A stretch of 64,000 nucleotides of DNA from Aureibaculum luteum (GCF_003449015.1 NZ_QRGD01000008.1:62001-126000), one strand, 5' to 3'. Positions 48,363 through 56,139 are shown, numbered from the stretch's first letter. The notes: a model not told the origin generated them from the sequence alone. Numbers and translations are program-made.

Positions 48363-49290
48363 AACAATAGGGTTACTGTTAATGGTTAGTACAACCATTG
48401 GTGCACAAAACCATCGAAGAACATACAATGAGGACTTTAATACTAACAAAGATGTCATAATTGATGTAAATACAAGAAATACAGATGTTAAAATTGAAAC
48501 ATGGAGCAAAAACAAAGTAAGTATTGAAGCCATTATAGAAGTAGAAGGAGCAGAAGATGAAAGAGCAGAAAGAACATTAGATAATTGGAAATTTAGTGCC
48601 ATTGGTAATAAAAGTGAAGTAGAAATTACATCTAAATCTAATGGTGTTTCTAGTAATTACTTTTTCTCAAATGATATAAATAATATAACTATAAATGGAA
48701 ACGGTAACGATCTTCAAAATTTTGAATATAGTTTTCCAGAGTTAGAGCTAGATAATTTGATAGCGTTAAACAACGATATTATGGTTTTTCCAGAATCTCC
48801 AAGATTGCCTGTTATGCTTGATTTTGATTTTCATTTTGAGGATGCTCTACCCAAATTTGATTATGAAAAATATAAGACAGACAAGAGCTATTTAAAAAAA
48901 TGGCAAAAAGAGATGGAAGAGAATTTAGAAAAAAACAAAGTGAATTGGGAAAAAGAAGCTGAAAAAATTGAAGAACATTCAGCAGTATTAAAGGTGGAAC
49001 TAGAAAAAATGGCAGAGGAACAGAAGAAACATGCAGAACAGCGAAAAGAGATGATGAAAAATCAGATAACACAAAGAAAAGAACTAATAAAACAAAGAAA
49101 AAATCAAGTTATTATTAGAGGGGATTTTAAAAAGCACGAGGCTGATATTAATAAAAAACGAAATATAATTATTGGAGTTTTGGAAGACAGAGAAAAAGTA
49201 AAAGTTAAAAGAACAATAATAATTAAGGCACCAAAAGATGCTAAATTTAAAATGAATGTAAAATACGGAACGTTAAGTTTCCTCAATTAG
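48343..49290 (+). CDS. Exported protein with a beta-rich head and long charged coiled coil
   Basis: 315 residues. A signal peptide (about 1-21) precedes a beta-rich part (about 25-110) resembling DUF4097-type adhesins (DVNTRNTDVKIETWSKNKV), a linker, and a strongly charged helical region (about 165-270; MEENLEKNKVNWEKEAEKIE). The C-terminus (APKDAKFKMNVKYGTL) returns to the beta motif, so the coil is inserted into the beta domain. Third gene of the sigma operon, probably the envelope effector or sensor. Confidence 0.7.
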   Translation: MKTILYKTIGLLLMVSTTIGAQNHRRTYNEDFNTNKDVIIDVNTRNTDVKIETWSKNKVSIEAIIEVEGAEDERAERTLDNWKFSAIGNKSEVEITSKSNGVSSNYFFSNDINNITINGNGNDLQNFEYSFPELELDNLIALNNDIMVFPESPRLPVMLDFDFHFEDALPKFDYEKYKTDKSYLKKWQKEMEENLEKNKVNWEKEAEKIEEHSAVLKVELEKMAEEQKKHAEQRKEMMKNQITQRKELIKQRKNQVIIRGDFKKHEADINKKRNIIIGVLEDREKVKVKRTIIIKAPKDAKFKMNVKYGTLSFLN

Positions 49291-49317
49291 CTATCAAAAA
49301 AAAACTAACTCAAATGG

Positions 49318-49350
49318 ACCACTAAATTTTATTAAATTTAGTGGTTTTTT
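49318..49350 (+). terminator. Terminator of the sigma-factor operon
   Basis: Twelve-base perfect stem (49318-49329 with 49334-49345, ACCACTAAATTT) around TATT, followed by a T-run. Confidence 0.9.
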
Positions 49351-49355
49351 AGTTC

Positions 49356-49523
49356 ATAGTGGCAGGTCGGAAATGGACAGGTTTTTATGTACTAAATAAA
49401 TTTTGAAGGATAGTTTTGTTTTTTTTATTAAGGAGATGCCTAAGCATCAACCGACAAGAAAAGAATAAAAAGGGGCTCAAAAGAATTGGTTTTAATTTTT
49501 GTAAATTTTCGACCTGACACTAT
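49356..49523. mobile_element. MITE-like element with imperfect terminal inverted repeats
   Basis: Ends ATAGTGGCAGGTCGGAAAT (49356-49374) and ATTTTCGACCTGACACTAT (49505-49523) are inverted repeats matching at 17 of 19 positions. The 168-bp interior has a ten-codon frame starting at an ATG (about 49435, MPKHQPTRKE) that stops early, as in an internally deleted transposon. I see no clear target-site duplication. It sits between the sigma operon terminator and cysS, where it may carry or displace the cysS promoter. Confidence 0.45.
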
Positions 49524-49568
49524 TTAAAATGTTGTTACCTTTAGAGCTTCTAAAAAAGAGCATATTTT

Positions 49569-51044
49569 ATGGAGTTGTATAAACAACAAAAAATAAAAAT
49601 TTATAATTCTCTTTCTAATCAGAAAGAAGATTTTGTTTCAATAAACGAAGGTTATATTGGTATGTATGTTTGCGGACCTACGGTATATAGCAATGTGCAT
49701 TTAGGTAATGTTAGAACCTTTATGTCTTTCGATTTAGTGTATCGTTATTTTAAACATTTAGGGTATAAAATACGTTATGTAAGAAATATTACGGATGCTG
49801 GGCATTTAGAAAATGATGCTGATGTAGGTGAAGATAGAATTGCTAAAAAAGCACGTTTAGAAGAAATTGAACCTATGGAAGTCGTTCAGCGATACACTGT
49901 TGATTTTCATAATGTATTGAGAAAATTCAATTTATTACCACCAAATATTGAACCAACGGCTACGGGGCATATCATTGAACAAATAGAGATTATAAAAAGT
50001 ATAATTGATAAAGGCTTGGCATACGAAGTTAATGGTTCTGTATATTTTGATGTTTTAAAGTATAACGAGAAAGAGCATTATGGTATTTTAAGTGGAAGAA
50101 ATATTGAGGATGCCATTCATAACACACGTGTTTTAGATGGTCAATCAGAAAAAAGAAACCCTCAAGATTTTGCCTTATGGAAAAAAGCTCAACCGGAGCA
50201 TATTATGCGTTGGCCTTCACCATGGAGCGATGGTTTTCCGGGTTGGCATTTGGAATGTACAGCTATGAGCACTAAATATTTAGGTGAGCAATTCGATATT
50301 CATGGAGGAGGAATGGATTTAAAATTCCCACATCATGAATGTGAAATAGCACAGGCTCAAGCTCATAATAACGTAACTCCTGTTAAATATTGGATGCATG
50401 GTAACATGTTGATTTTGAATGGAAAAAAAATGGCAAAATCAACTGGTAATTATATTTTACCTGAAGAAATAATTACGGGTAATAATTCTATTCTGAGTAA
50501 GCCTTTTCCAGCTACTGTAGCACGCTTCTTCATGTTACAAGCACATTATAGAAGTATTTTAGATTTTTCAAATGATGCCTTAGTGGCATCTGAAAAAGGG
50601 TACTATCGTTTAATGAATGCAGTTAATTTATTAGACAATATACCAGAAAGCAAATCTTCTTCAATAGATATTTCTAAATGGATTCAAAGTTGTTATGATG
50701 CCATGAATGACGATTTTAATAGTCCCATTTTAATCGCAAATTTATTTGAAGGTGTAAAAACAATAAATTTGTTAGTGGAGAAAAAAGAGACTTTATCATC
50801 TGATGATTTAAAAACATTTAAGGCTACATTTAATACATTTATTTTTGATGTCTTAGGTCTAGAAAATGTTACTTCAACGGATAGTTCAGAAAAGTTGAGT
50901 AATGTTGTAGAATTGTTGATTGATATGCGTAATGAAGCTAGGATTAATAAAGATTGGGCATTGTCTGATCAAATAAGAGATCAATTGGCAGATGCTGGTG
51001 TCCAATTAAAGGATGGAAAAGAGGGAACCACTTTTTCGATATAA
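49569..51044 (+). CDS. cysS: Cysteinyl-tRNA synthetase
   Basis: 491 residues. The class I signatures are present: [18 protein letters not shown] with HLGN as the HIGH motif (about 30-48), and KKMAKSTGN as KMSKS (about 288-296). The zinc ligands include the N-terminal Cys (YVCGPT), Cys in LECTAMS and HHECEIAQ. It charges tRNA-Cys. Its stop is in frame with, and 12 bases before, the ATT where yidD begins. Confidence 0.97.
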   Translation: MELYKQQKIKIYNSLSNQKEDFVSINEGYIGMYVCGPTVYSNVHLGNVRTFMSFDLVYRYFKHLGYKIRYVRNITDAGHLENDADVGEDRIAKKARLEEIEPMEVVQRYTVDFHNVLRKFNLLPPNIEPTATGHIIEQIEIIKSIIDKGLAYEVNGSVYFDVLKYNEKEHYGILSGRNIEDAIHNTRVLDGQSEKRNPQDFALWKKAQPEHIMRWPSPWSDGFPGWHLECTAMSTKYLGEQFDIHGGGMDLKFPHHECEIAQAQAHNNVTPVKYWMHGNMLILNGKKMAKSTGNYILPEEIITGNNSILSKPFPATVARFFMLQAHYRSILDFSNDALVASEKGYYRLMNAVNLLDNIPESKSSSIDISKWIQSCYDAMNDDFNSPILIANLFEGVKTINLLVEKKETLSSDDLKTFKATFNTFIFDVLGLENVTSTDSSEKLSNVVELLIDMRNEARINKDWALSDQIRDQLADAGVQLKDGKEGTTFSI

Positions 51045-51056
51045 ATACACTATCAG

Positions 51057-51293
51057 ATTAAAAAAATACTTACATATCCGTTTATATTACTTGTACGGTT
51101 TTACCAAACGGCCATTTCGCCATATACTCCAGCAAGTTGTAGGTTTACGCCAACTTGCTCTCACTATACAGTGGAAGCTTTGCAAAAACATGGACTGTTT
51201 AAAGGAGGATGGTTATCAATAAAGAGAATCTTTAGTTGCCACCCATGGGGTAGAAGTGGTTATGATCCGGTGCCAGATAAGGAAGATAAATAA
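51057..51293 (+). CDS. yidD: Membrane protein insertion efficiency factor YidD, non-ATG start
   Basis: In the frame of cysS, after its TAA and four further codons, an intact YidD reads from ATT (51057) to TAA (51291-51293), 78 codons. Recognisable motifs are [32 protein letters not shown], split as [13 protein letters not shown] and [28 protein letters not shown] and [13 protein letters not shown]. These are all conserved YidD features. No ATG, GTG or TTG precedes them in frame; ATT followed by Lys-Lys is where the family starts with Met-Lys-Lys. A 69-codon ATG frame over the same bases (51013-51222) is not coding. Confidence 0.85.
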   Translation: MKKILTYPFILLVRFYQTAISPYTPASCRFTPTCSHYTVEALQKHGLFKGGWLSIKRIFSCHPWGRSGYDPVPDKEDK

Positions 51294-51306
51294 TGCTAAA
51301 TAACAA

Positions 51307-51336
51307 AAAAGATAAGTCAGTTATGGCTTATCTTTT
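51307..51336. terminator. Terminator after yidD
   Basis: Stem AAAAGATAAG (51307-51316) with CTTATCTTTT (51327-51336), extended by three inner pairs to a 4-base loop. It ends the cysS-yidD transcript and may also stop minus-strand reading of the micro-ORF array. Confidence 0.85.
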
Positions 51337-51367
51337 AGCTGTTTGATAGAATCTTTTTCATACGCTG

Positions 51368-51478
51368 TTAGAAATTATAGTGTTTATAGTTAGTCCAAAG
51401 TATTTTTTTTCTAATTTTAGTAGAAGGTAATAGTGTATTTTTCCAAGATTCATTTGTTGTTTTGAGTATTGTGTTCAT
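51368..51478 (-). CDS. 36-codon micro-ORF, divergent relative of the tandem micro-ORFs
   Basis: A frame from ATG 51478 to TAA 51368-51370 encodes a basic 36-residue peptide starting MNTILKTTNE and ending LWTNYKHYNF. It shares with the neighbouring repeated peptides the M-[RN]-T-I start and the pattern [IL]-W-x3-[KR]-[RH]-Y-N near the end. No signal peptide or Cys. It lies downstream of the array on the same strand. The similarity is short, so the assignment is tentative. Confidence 0.4.
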   Translation of the reverse strand: MNTILKTTNESWKNTLLPSTKIRKKILWTNYKHYNF

Positions 51479-51510
51479 AATTTAAAGTTTTAAAGGTTAG
51501 GTGTTTTATT

Positions 51511-51605
51511 CTATCTATAACGTCTATTCTTATTCCAAATACGACTAGAAGATTTTCCTAAAGTTAATTTCTCTTGATTTTTTATCCCGAAACTTCGGGA
51601 CTCAT
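51511..51605 (-). pseudogene. Decayed fifth copy of the repeated micro-ORF
   Basis: From about 51576 down to the stop TAG (51511-51513) the reading frame matches the repeated peptide (NQEKLTLGKSSSRIWNK then NRRYR). Its own ATG (51603-51605) now reads MSPEVSG and stops, because the 5' codons are replaced by a sequence holding the palindrome TCCCGAAACTTCGGGA (plus strand, 51585-51600). Against the intact copies, the last eleven codons differ at four synonymous and two amino-acid-changing codons, and the stop position is kept. Confidence 0.55.
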
Positions 51606-51632
51606 AATATTAGTTTTTATTATTTTTTTTGA

Positions 51633-51716
51633 TTAATTGTATCTTCTTTTCTTGTTCCAAATGCGACTAGAAGATTTTCCTAAAGTTAATTTCTCTTGAT
51701 TTGCTATTGTTCTCAT
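51633..51716 (-). CDS. Tandem micro-ORF, copy 4 (27 residues)
   Basis: Starts MRTIANQEK, continues LTLGKSSS and ends RIWNKKRRYN, then TAA. Identical in protein to the three copies upstream of it. The peptide is basic (many Lys/Arg in the second half), has one Trp and no Cys, and lacks a hydrophobic segment. The adjacent spacer carries a longer T-run than in other units. Function unknown. Confidence 0.5.
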   Translation of the reverse strand: MRTIANQEKLTLGKSSSRIWNKKRRYN

Positions 51717-51743
51717 AATATTAGTTTTTATTATTCTTTTCGA

Positions 51744-51827
51744 TTAATTGTATCTTCTTTTCTTGTTCCAAATGCGACTAGAAGATTTTCCTAAAGTTAA
51801 TTTCTCTTGATTTGCTATTGTTCTCAT
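51744..51827 (-). CDS. Tandem micro-ORF, copy 3 (27 residues)
   Basis: ATG at 51827, TAA at 51744-51746. Same 27-residue peptide (start MRTIANQEK, end RIWNKKRRYN). It begins 27 bases after the stop of copy 2, so the frames form a polycistronic row. There is no Shine-Dalgarno sequence, which is usual in this phylum; the A/T-rich spacer just before the ATG fits its translation initiation. Confidence 0.5.
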   Translation of the reverse strand: MRTIANQEKLTLGKSSSRIWNKKRRYN

Positions 51828-51854
51828 AATATTAGTTTTTATTATTCTTTTCGA

Positions 51855-51938
51855 TTAATTGTATCTTCTTTTCTTGTTCCAAATGCGACTAGAAGATTTT
51901 CCTAAAGTTAATTTCTCTTGATTTGCTATTGTTCTCAT
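51855..51938 (-). CDS. Tandem micro-ORF, copy 2 (27 residues)
   Basis: ATG at 51938, TAA at 51855-51857. Protein identical to copies 1, 3 and 4. The DNA differs from copy 1 only in one Ser codon (TCT against TCA) and at one base in the spacer, so the duplication is recent or kept uniform by recombination. Confidence 0.5.
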   Translation of the reverse strand: MRTIANQEKLTLGKSSSRIWNKKRRYN

Positions 51939-51965
51939 AATATTAGTTTTTATTATTCTTTTTGA

Positions 51966-52049
51966 TTAATTGTATCTTCTTTTCTTGTTCCAAATGCGAC
52001 TTGAAGATTTTCCTAAAGTTAATTTCTCTTGATTTGCTATTGTTCTCAT
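51966..52049 (-). CDS. Tandem micro-ORF, copy 1, promoter-proximal (27 residues)
   Basis: ATG at 52049, TAA at 51966-51968. First of the row on the minus strand. Its upstream sequence leaves the repeat at 52052, so the array must be expressed from 52050-52362 or by read-through from the GlmU-like gene. I found no good TAnnTTTG there. Confidence 0.5.
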   Translation of the reverse strand: MRTIANQEKLTLGKSSSRIWNKKRRYN

Positions 52050-52052
52050 AAT

Positions 52053-52362
52053 TCTTGATTTATTTTATATGTTTATAAATGATTTACACTTAATAGACGA
52101 GAGTATTAATATTTTGTTACAGTACTATGCAATAAATAGTACTGTTTTAAGGATTATTTAACTATTTGAATTAGATATAAGTTCTTTGTTTTTGTTGTAA
52201 GTATTTGTTAAACAGTATTTTAAATAGGGGTAACTGTAAGAAGGGGATAAATAAAAAAAACTAAAATAAAATAAAAAAAGTGCTATTTATTTAATTTAGC
52301 ATATAAGTTGAAGATGATTTTACGGTAAAAATTGATACTAAACGAGGTGTTTTTTACGAAAT
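52053..52362 (-). other. Region upstream of the micro-ORF array
   Basis: 310 AT-rich bases between the array and the stop of the GlmU-like gene. It contains an inverted repeat, ACAGTACTA (52119-52127) with TAGTACTGT (52137-52145) around nine bases, about 70 bases upstream of the first micro-ORF. It could be an operator or an RNA stem. I found no other gene here. Confidence 0.5.
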
Positions 52363-53544
52363 TTATTTATAGTTTCTGTACTTTTGAGAGAGTTCAAAAA
52401 CACTTTGTAGTATTCTTTGATCTTGCTCTGTATAAACCACATGCTTTCTAAGCATTACCATTTTTGCTACGTCATTAACTCTATTCATTCTATATTCGGT
52501 AAAACCAGAGGCACCACCCCATGAAAAAGAAGGAATAAAGTTTCGAGGGAAATTACTACCATATACATTGGCACTAACACCAACTACGGTACCTGTATTA
52601 AACATCGTATTAATACCACATTTAGAGTGGTCGCCCATCATTAAACCACAAAATTGTAAACCTGTGCTTTCAAAGCAATCAGTTTCATAATCCCATAATT
52701 TAACGTGTGCATAATTATTTTTTAAATTTGAATTATTAGTATCCGCTCCCAGATTGCACCACTCGCCAATTACAGAATTCCCTAAATAGCCATCATGACC
52801 TTTACTTGAATATCCAAAAATAACAACATTACTCAACTCGCCACCAACCTTACTAAAAGGTCCCAAAGTGGTAGCTCCATAAACCTTTGTACCCATTTTT
52901 ATGACAGCATTATTGCAAAGAGCTAATGGACCCCTTACAGAAGACCCTTCCCAAATACTAGCATCTTTACCAATATATATAGGCCCTGCTGAAGCGTTTA
53001 GCGTAACAAAGTCTATTTCTACACCTTCTTCTAGAAAAATATTTTCTTTATTGATACAATTTACAGTATCAGGTATAGGTTCTGATTTTCTGCCTTTGGT
53101 AATTAAATTGAAATCACTTTGAATTGCCTTTTCATTTAATGAGAAAATATCACATGTGTGCTTTATTTGAAGTAATTCTTCATCATAGTTAATCACCTTA
53201 TACGAATCAAAATCAACTTCTTCTTGAGAACTAGAGGTGAAAAAGGCAACAATCTCATCATTATAATAGATAGCTTCGTTTTCTGCTAAACCTTGTACCA
53301 TTTCTACTAATTTTTCCGATGGTAAAAATGAGGCATTCAACATTACGTTGGTTTCCATTTCAACCATTGGATATTTTTCTTCTAAATAGTCTTCAGTTAG
53401 TGTGGTAGTAGTTAGACCTAAGTGTTTTTCCCATTTTTCTCTAATGGTTAAAATACCAATTCTAATATCGGCAACAGGGCGTGTATAGGTAAATGGCAAC
53501 AAATTGGTCCGTACACTTCCGTCATATAAGATATAGTTCATCAA
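52363..53544 (-). CDS. GlmU-family putative sugar nucleotidyltransferase
   Basis: 393 residues. The N-terminus (YILYDGSVRTNLLPFTYTRPVADIRIG, split as YILYDGSVRTNLL and TYTRPVADIRIG) and the left-handed beta-helix region (about 180-330; VKMGTKVYGATTLG-like repeats such as IYIGKDASIWEGS and NSVIGEWCNLGADTN) match the putative sugar nucleotidyltransferases of Bacteroidota. The classical GXGTRM nucleotide-binding motif is not seen, so whether it is an active nucleotidyltransferase is unsure. Confidence 0.8.
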   Translation of the reverse strand: MMNYILYDGSVRTNLLPFTYTRPVADIRIGILTIREKWEKHLGLTTTTLTEDYLEEKYPMVEMETNVMLNASFLPSEKLVEMVQGLAENEAIYYNDEIVAFFTSSSQEEVDFDSYKVINYDEELLQIKHTCDIFSLNEKAIQSDFNLITKGRKSEPIPDTVNCINKENIFLEEGVEIDFVTLNASAGPIYIGKDASIWEGSSVRGPLALCNNAVIKMGTKVYGATTLGPFSKVGGELSNVVIFGYSSKGHDGYLGNSVIGEWCNLGADTNNSNLKNNYAHVKLWDYETDCFESTGLQFCGLMMGDHSKCGINTMFNTGTVVGVSANVYGSNFPRNFIPSFSWGGASGFTEYRMNRVNDVAKMVMLRKHVVYTEQDQRILQSVFELSQKYRNYK

Positions 53545-53623
53545 GTTCTATTATTATGCAATATTAAAACTATTTAATAAATATTTTATTGTTAAGGTAA
53601 AATAATATGTAAGTTAGATTACT

Positions 53624-53631
53624 TATATTTG
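53624..53631 (+). promoter_or_regulatory. -7 element TATATTTG of the GMC dehydrogenase operon
   Basis: A perfect TAnnTTTG match 71 bases upstream of the ATG at 53703. Confidence 0.5.
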
Positions 53632-53702
53632 AAGAACTGACTTAAATTATTTGCATTTCAGCGAAAAGTTTAAGTCAGTTCAATGAAAATCAATCATCAT
53701 AT

Positions 53703-55424
53703 ATGCAAATAAAAAAATCACCTAAAGAGTTTGATGTAATTATAGTAGGATCTGGTGCAGGAGGAGGAATGGCTACTAAAATTCTTTCAGAAGCTGGTCT
53801 AAATATAGCCGTTGTAGAGGCAGGTCCTCATTTTGATCCTGCTGATCCAGAACAAAAAAATCAATTAAAATGGCCTTATGAATCTCCGCGAAGAGGAGCA
53901 GGTTCTACAAGAGCTTTTGGTGAATTTGATGCTGCTTATGGAGGGTGGAATATAGAAGGGGAACCCTACACTAAAAAAAATGGAACTGAATTTGAATGGT
54001 TTCGATCCAGAATGCTAGGAGGGAGAACTAATCACTGGGGGCGAATTTCATTGCGATTTGGTCCTTTAGATTTTAAACGAAGAAGTCATGATGGCTTAGG
54101 TGATGATTGGCCTATTTCTTATGAAGATGTAAAACCGTATTATGACAAGGTAGATAAGTTAATAGGTGTATTTGGTAGTAAAGAAGGTATTTCAAATGAG
54201 CCAGATGGGTTCTTTTTACCGGCTCCCAAACCAAGATTACATGAAATGTATTATAAAAAGGGTGCCGAAAAAATGGGTATTCCTGTTATTCCGTCAAGAC
54301 TTTCCATTCTTACCAAGAAAATAAATGAAGATAGAGGAATCTGTTTTTACTGTAACCAATGTAGTCGGTCTTGTAGTGTTTATGCCGATTTTTCATCGGG
54401 ATCATGTCTTATTTTTCCGGCTCAAAAATCTGGTGGACAAATAACGTTGTTTACAGATGCTATGGTGCGAGAAGTAGTTACAAATGATAGTGGTAAAGCT
54501 ACAGGAGTCATTTATATCGATAAAAAAGATAGAAAAGAATATCAACTTAATGCTAAAATAGTTGTTTTAGCGGCTTCAGCATGTAGTACAGCAAGAATTT
54601 TATTGAATTCAAAAAGTAAAACACATCAAAATGGCTTAGGTAATAGTAGCGGAATGGTTGGTAAATATCTTCATGATTCTACTGGGGCTGACCGTATCGG
54701 CTTTGTGCCAGAATTAATGAATCGTAAAATTTATAATGAAGATGGCGTAGGTGGTATGCATGTATATTCACCTTGGTGGGGTAATGATAAAAAGTTAGAT
54801 TTTCCGAGAGGGTATCATGTTGAAGTTTGGGGAGGGTTGGGTATGCCGTCATACGGATTTGGTTTTAACGCCAACAATCTTAACGAATATATTGGCGGAG
54901 AAATAGGTGGTTATGGCAATGCTTTACGCGATGATGTTAAACGTTTTTACGGTTCTATTGTCGGCATGGCGGGTAGAGGAGAATGTATTGCAAGAGAAGA
55001 TAATTATTGCGAAATTGATCCTGACATGGTAGATGAATGGGGTATACCCGTTTTACGATTTAATTATACTTGGTCGCAACACGAAAAGTTACAGGCCAAA
55101 CATATGGTTGAAACTTTTGATGAAATTATAGATGGAATGGGAGGTAAAGTGATTAGCGGAGAAAGACCCGGAGCAGATAGAGATTATGGTTTACTAAAAC
55201 CAGGTCAGATTATTCACGAAGTAGGCACAACCCGTATGGGTAATGATCCTAAAAAATCAGTGACCAATAAATATATGCAATTGCATGATGTTGATAATGT
55301 TTTTATAGTTGATGGTGGACCATTTGTTTCGCAGGCAGATAAAAATCCAACATGGACCATCTTAGCCTTATCATGGAGAACATGCGATTATATAGTTGAT
55401 CAATTAAATAAACAAAACATATAG
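53703..55424 (+). CDS. GMC-family FAD dehydrogenase (large subunit) with Cys motif
   Basis: 573 residues. FAD binding: VIIVGSGAGGGMATK (about 13-27), GGRTNHWGRIS (about 103-113); C-terminal HEVGTTRMG and the NPTWTILALS end typical of GMC enzymes. Cys214, Cys217, Cys220 and Cys224 form CxxCxxCxxxC, followed by Cys235. In the related FAD-glucose dehydrogenase of Burkholderia cepacia, cysteines at the same region bind a 3Fe-4S cluster. Substrate probably a sugar or alcohol. The small subunit follows after one base. Confidence 0.9.
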   Translation: MQIKKSPKEFDVIIVGSGAGGGMATKILSEAGLNIAVVEAGPHFDPADPEQKNQLKWPYESPRRGAGSTRAFGEFDAAYGGWNIEGEPYTKKNGTEFEWFRSRMLGGRTNHWGRISLRFGPLDFKRRSHDGLGDDWPISYEDVKPYYDKVDKLIGVFGSKEGISNEPDGFFLPAPKPRLHEMYYKKGAEKMGIPVIPSRLSILTKKINEDRGICFYCNQCSRSCSVYADFSSGSCLIFPAQKSGGQITLFTDAMVREVVTNDSGKATGVIYIDKKDRKEYQLNAKIVVLAASACSTARILLNSKSKTHQNGLGNSSGMVGKYLHDSTGADRIGFVPELMNRKIYNEDGVGGMHVYSPWWGNDKKLDFPRGYHVEVWGGLGMPSYGFGFNANNLNEYIGGEIGGYGNALRDDVKRFYGSIVGMAGRGECIAREDNYCEIDPDMVDEWGIPVLRFNYTWSQHEKLQAKHMVETFDEIIDGMGGKVISGERPGADRDYGLLKPGQIIHEVGTTRMGNDPKKSVTNKYMQLHDVDNVFIVDGGPFVSQADKNPTWTILALSWRTCDYIVDQLNKQNI

Positions 55425-55425
55425 T

Positions 55426-56139
55426 ATGATGAACAGAAGAGATACTATTAAGTCGTTATTATTAGGTTCTGTAGCTGTAGGTTTAACAGTACAAGGCTGT
55501 GCTCCTAAAGAAGATAGTGCAACAGCTGCATTACCTAAAGCGGAGAATACACCTTTTTACGGACGTACTCCAGACGAAAAAGCTAGAGATAAAAGGCTTC
55601 ATGAAGAAATATTTTTTAATGAACATGAGTTAGAAACTATTGCTGTTATTTGTGATATTATTTTGCCAAAGAACGATGATTTTGGATCCGCAACAGATGC
55701 AAAAGTTCCTGAATTTATAGAGTTTATTATGAAAGACATGCCCTACCAACAAGTACCTATACGAGGTGGTATCATGTGGTTAGATAGCTATAGCAATAAA
55801 AATAATGGAAAGGAATTCAAACGGTGTTCAACTGAGGAGCAATTAGCCATTTGCGATTTAATTGCCTATCCCAAAAAAACAAAACCTGAACATAATCAAG
55901 GAGAAAAATTCTTTACCAGTATGCGAAATTTAACCCTAACGGGATACTACACTACTGAAATGGGAATAAAAGACTTAGGCTATAAAGGAAATACGCCAAA
56001 TGTTTGGGATGGCGTTCCAGAGGATGTGTTAAAGGCACATGGGTTTGAATATGATGCTGTTTGGTTGGCAAAGTGTGTAGATCAGTCTAAACGTGGAGAA
56101 TTAGCCAAATGGGATGCTGACGGTAATTTAATTAGTTAG
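55426..56139 (+). CDS. Gluconate 2-dehydrogenase subunit 3-type small subunit
   Basis: 237 residues. The N-terminus MMNRRDTIKSLLLGSVAVGL is Tat-like (RRDTIK) and is followed by VQGCAP, so it may be a lipoprotein. The family motifs are IAVICDIILPKNDDFGSATDAKVPEFIE, split as IAVICDIILPKNDDFG and KVPEFIEFIM, and FFTSMRNLTLTGYYTTEMG, where the last part is typical. In the Burkholderia enzyme the small subunit carries the catalytic subunit out through Tat. Starts two bases after the GMC gene. Confidence 0.88.
   Translation: MMNRRDTIKSLLLGSVAVGLTVQGCAPKEDSATAALPKAENTPFYGRTPDEKARDKRLHEEIFFNEHELETIAVICDIILPKNDDFGSATDAKVPEFIEFIMKDMPYQQVPIRGGIMWLDSYSNKNNGKEFKRCSTEEQLAICDLIAYPKKTKPEHNQGEKFFTSMRNLTLTGYYTTEMGIKDLGYKGNTPNVWDGVPEDVLKAHGFEYDAVWLAKCVDQSKRGELAKWDADGNLIS

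Larger units (their letters stand above)
51511..52052 (-). repeat. Tandem 111-bp repeat array carrying micro-ORFs
   Basis: Four units of exactly 111 bases (period confirmed at the anchor GCGACT at 51663, 51774, 51885 and 51996) are almost identical, plus a fifth, diverged unit at the left end (about 51511-51605). Each unit equals one 28-codon frame (84 bases) plus a 27-base spacer. The units have no unique spacers, so this is not a CRISPR. The bases outside 51511-52052 do not match the unit. Confidence 0.9.

Noticed and set aside
48812-49286. Two minus-strand frames under the coiled-coil protein
   Set aside because: Leu/Phe-rich antisense of a Lys/Glu-rich coil, a common artefact.
51013-51222. 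69-codon ATG frame over the end of cysS and yidD
   Set aside because: It runs through cysS and yidD in another frame and has no family likeness; the YidD motifs are all in the cysS frame.
51511-52052. CRISPR-like array
   Set aside because: The 111-base units are repeated as a whole, without unique spacers, and there are no cas genes near.
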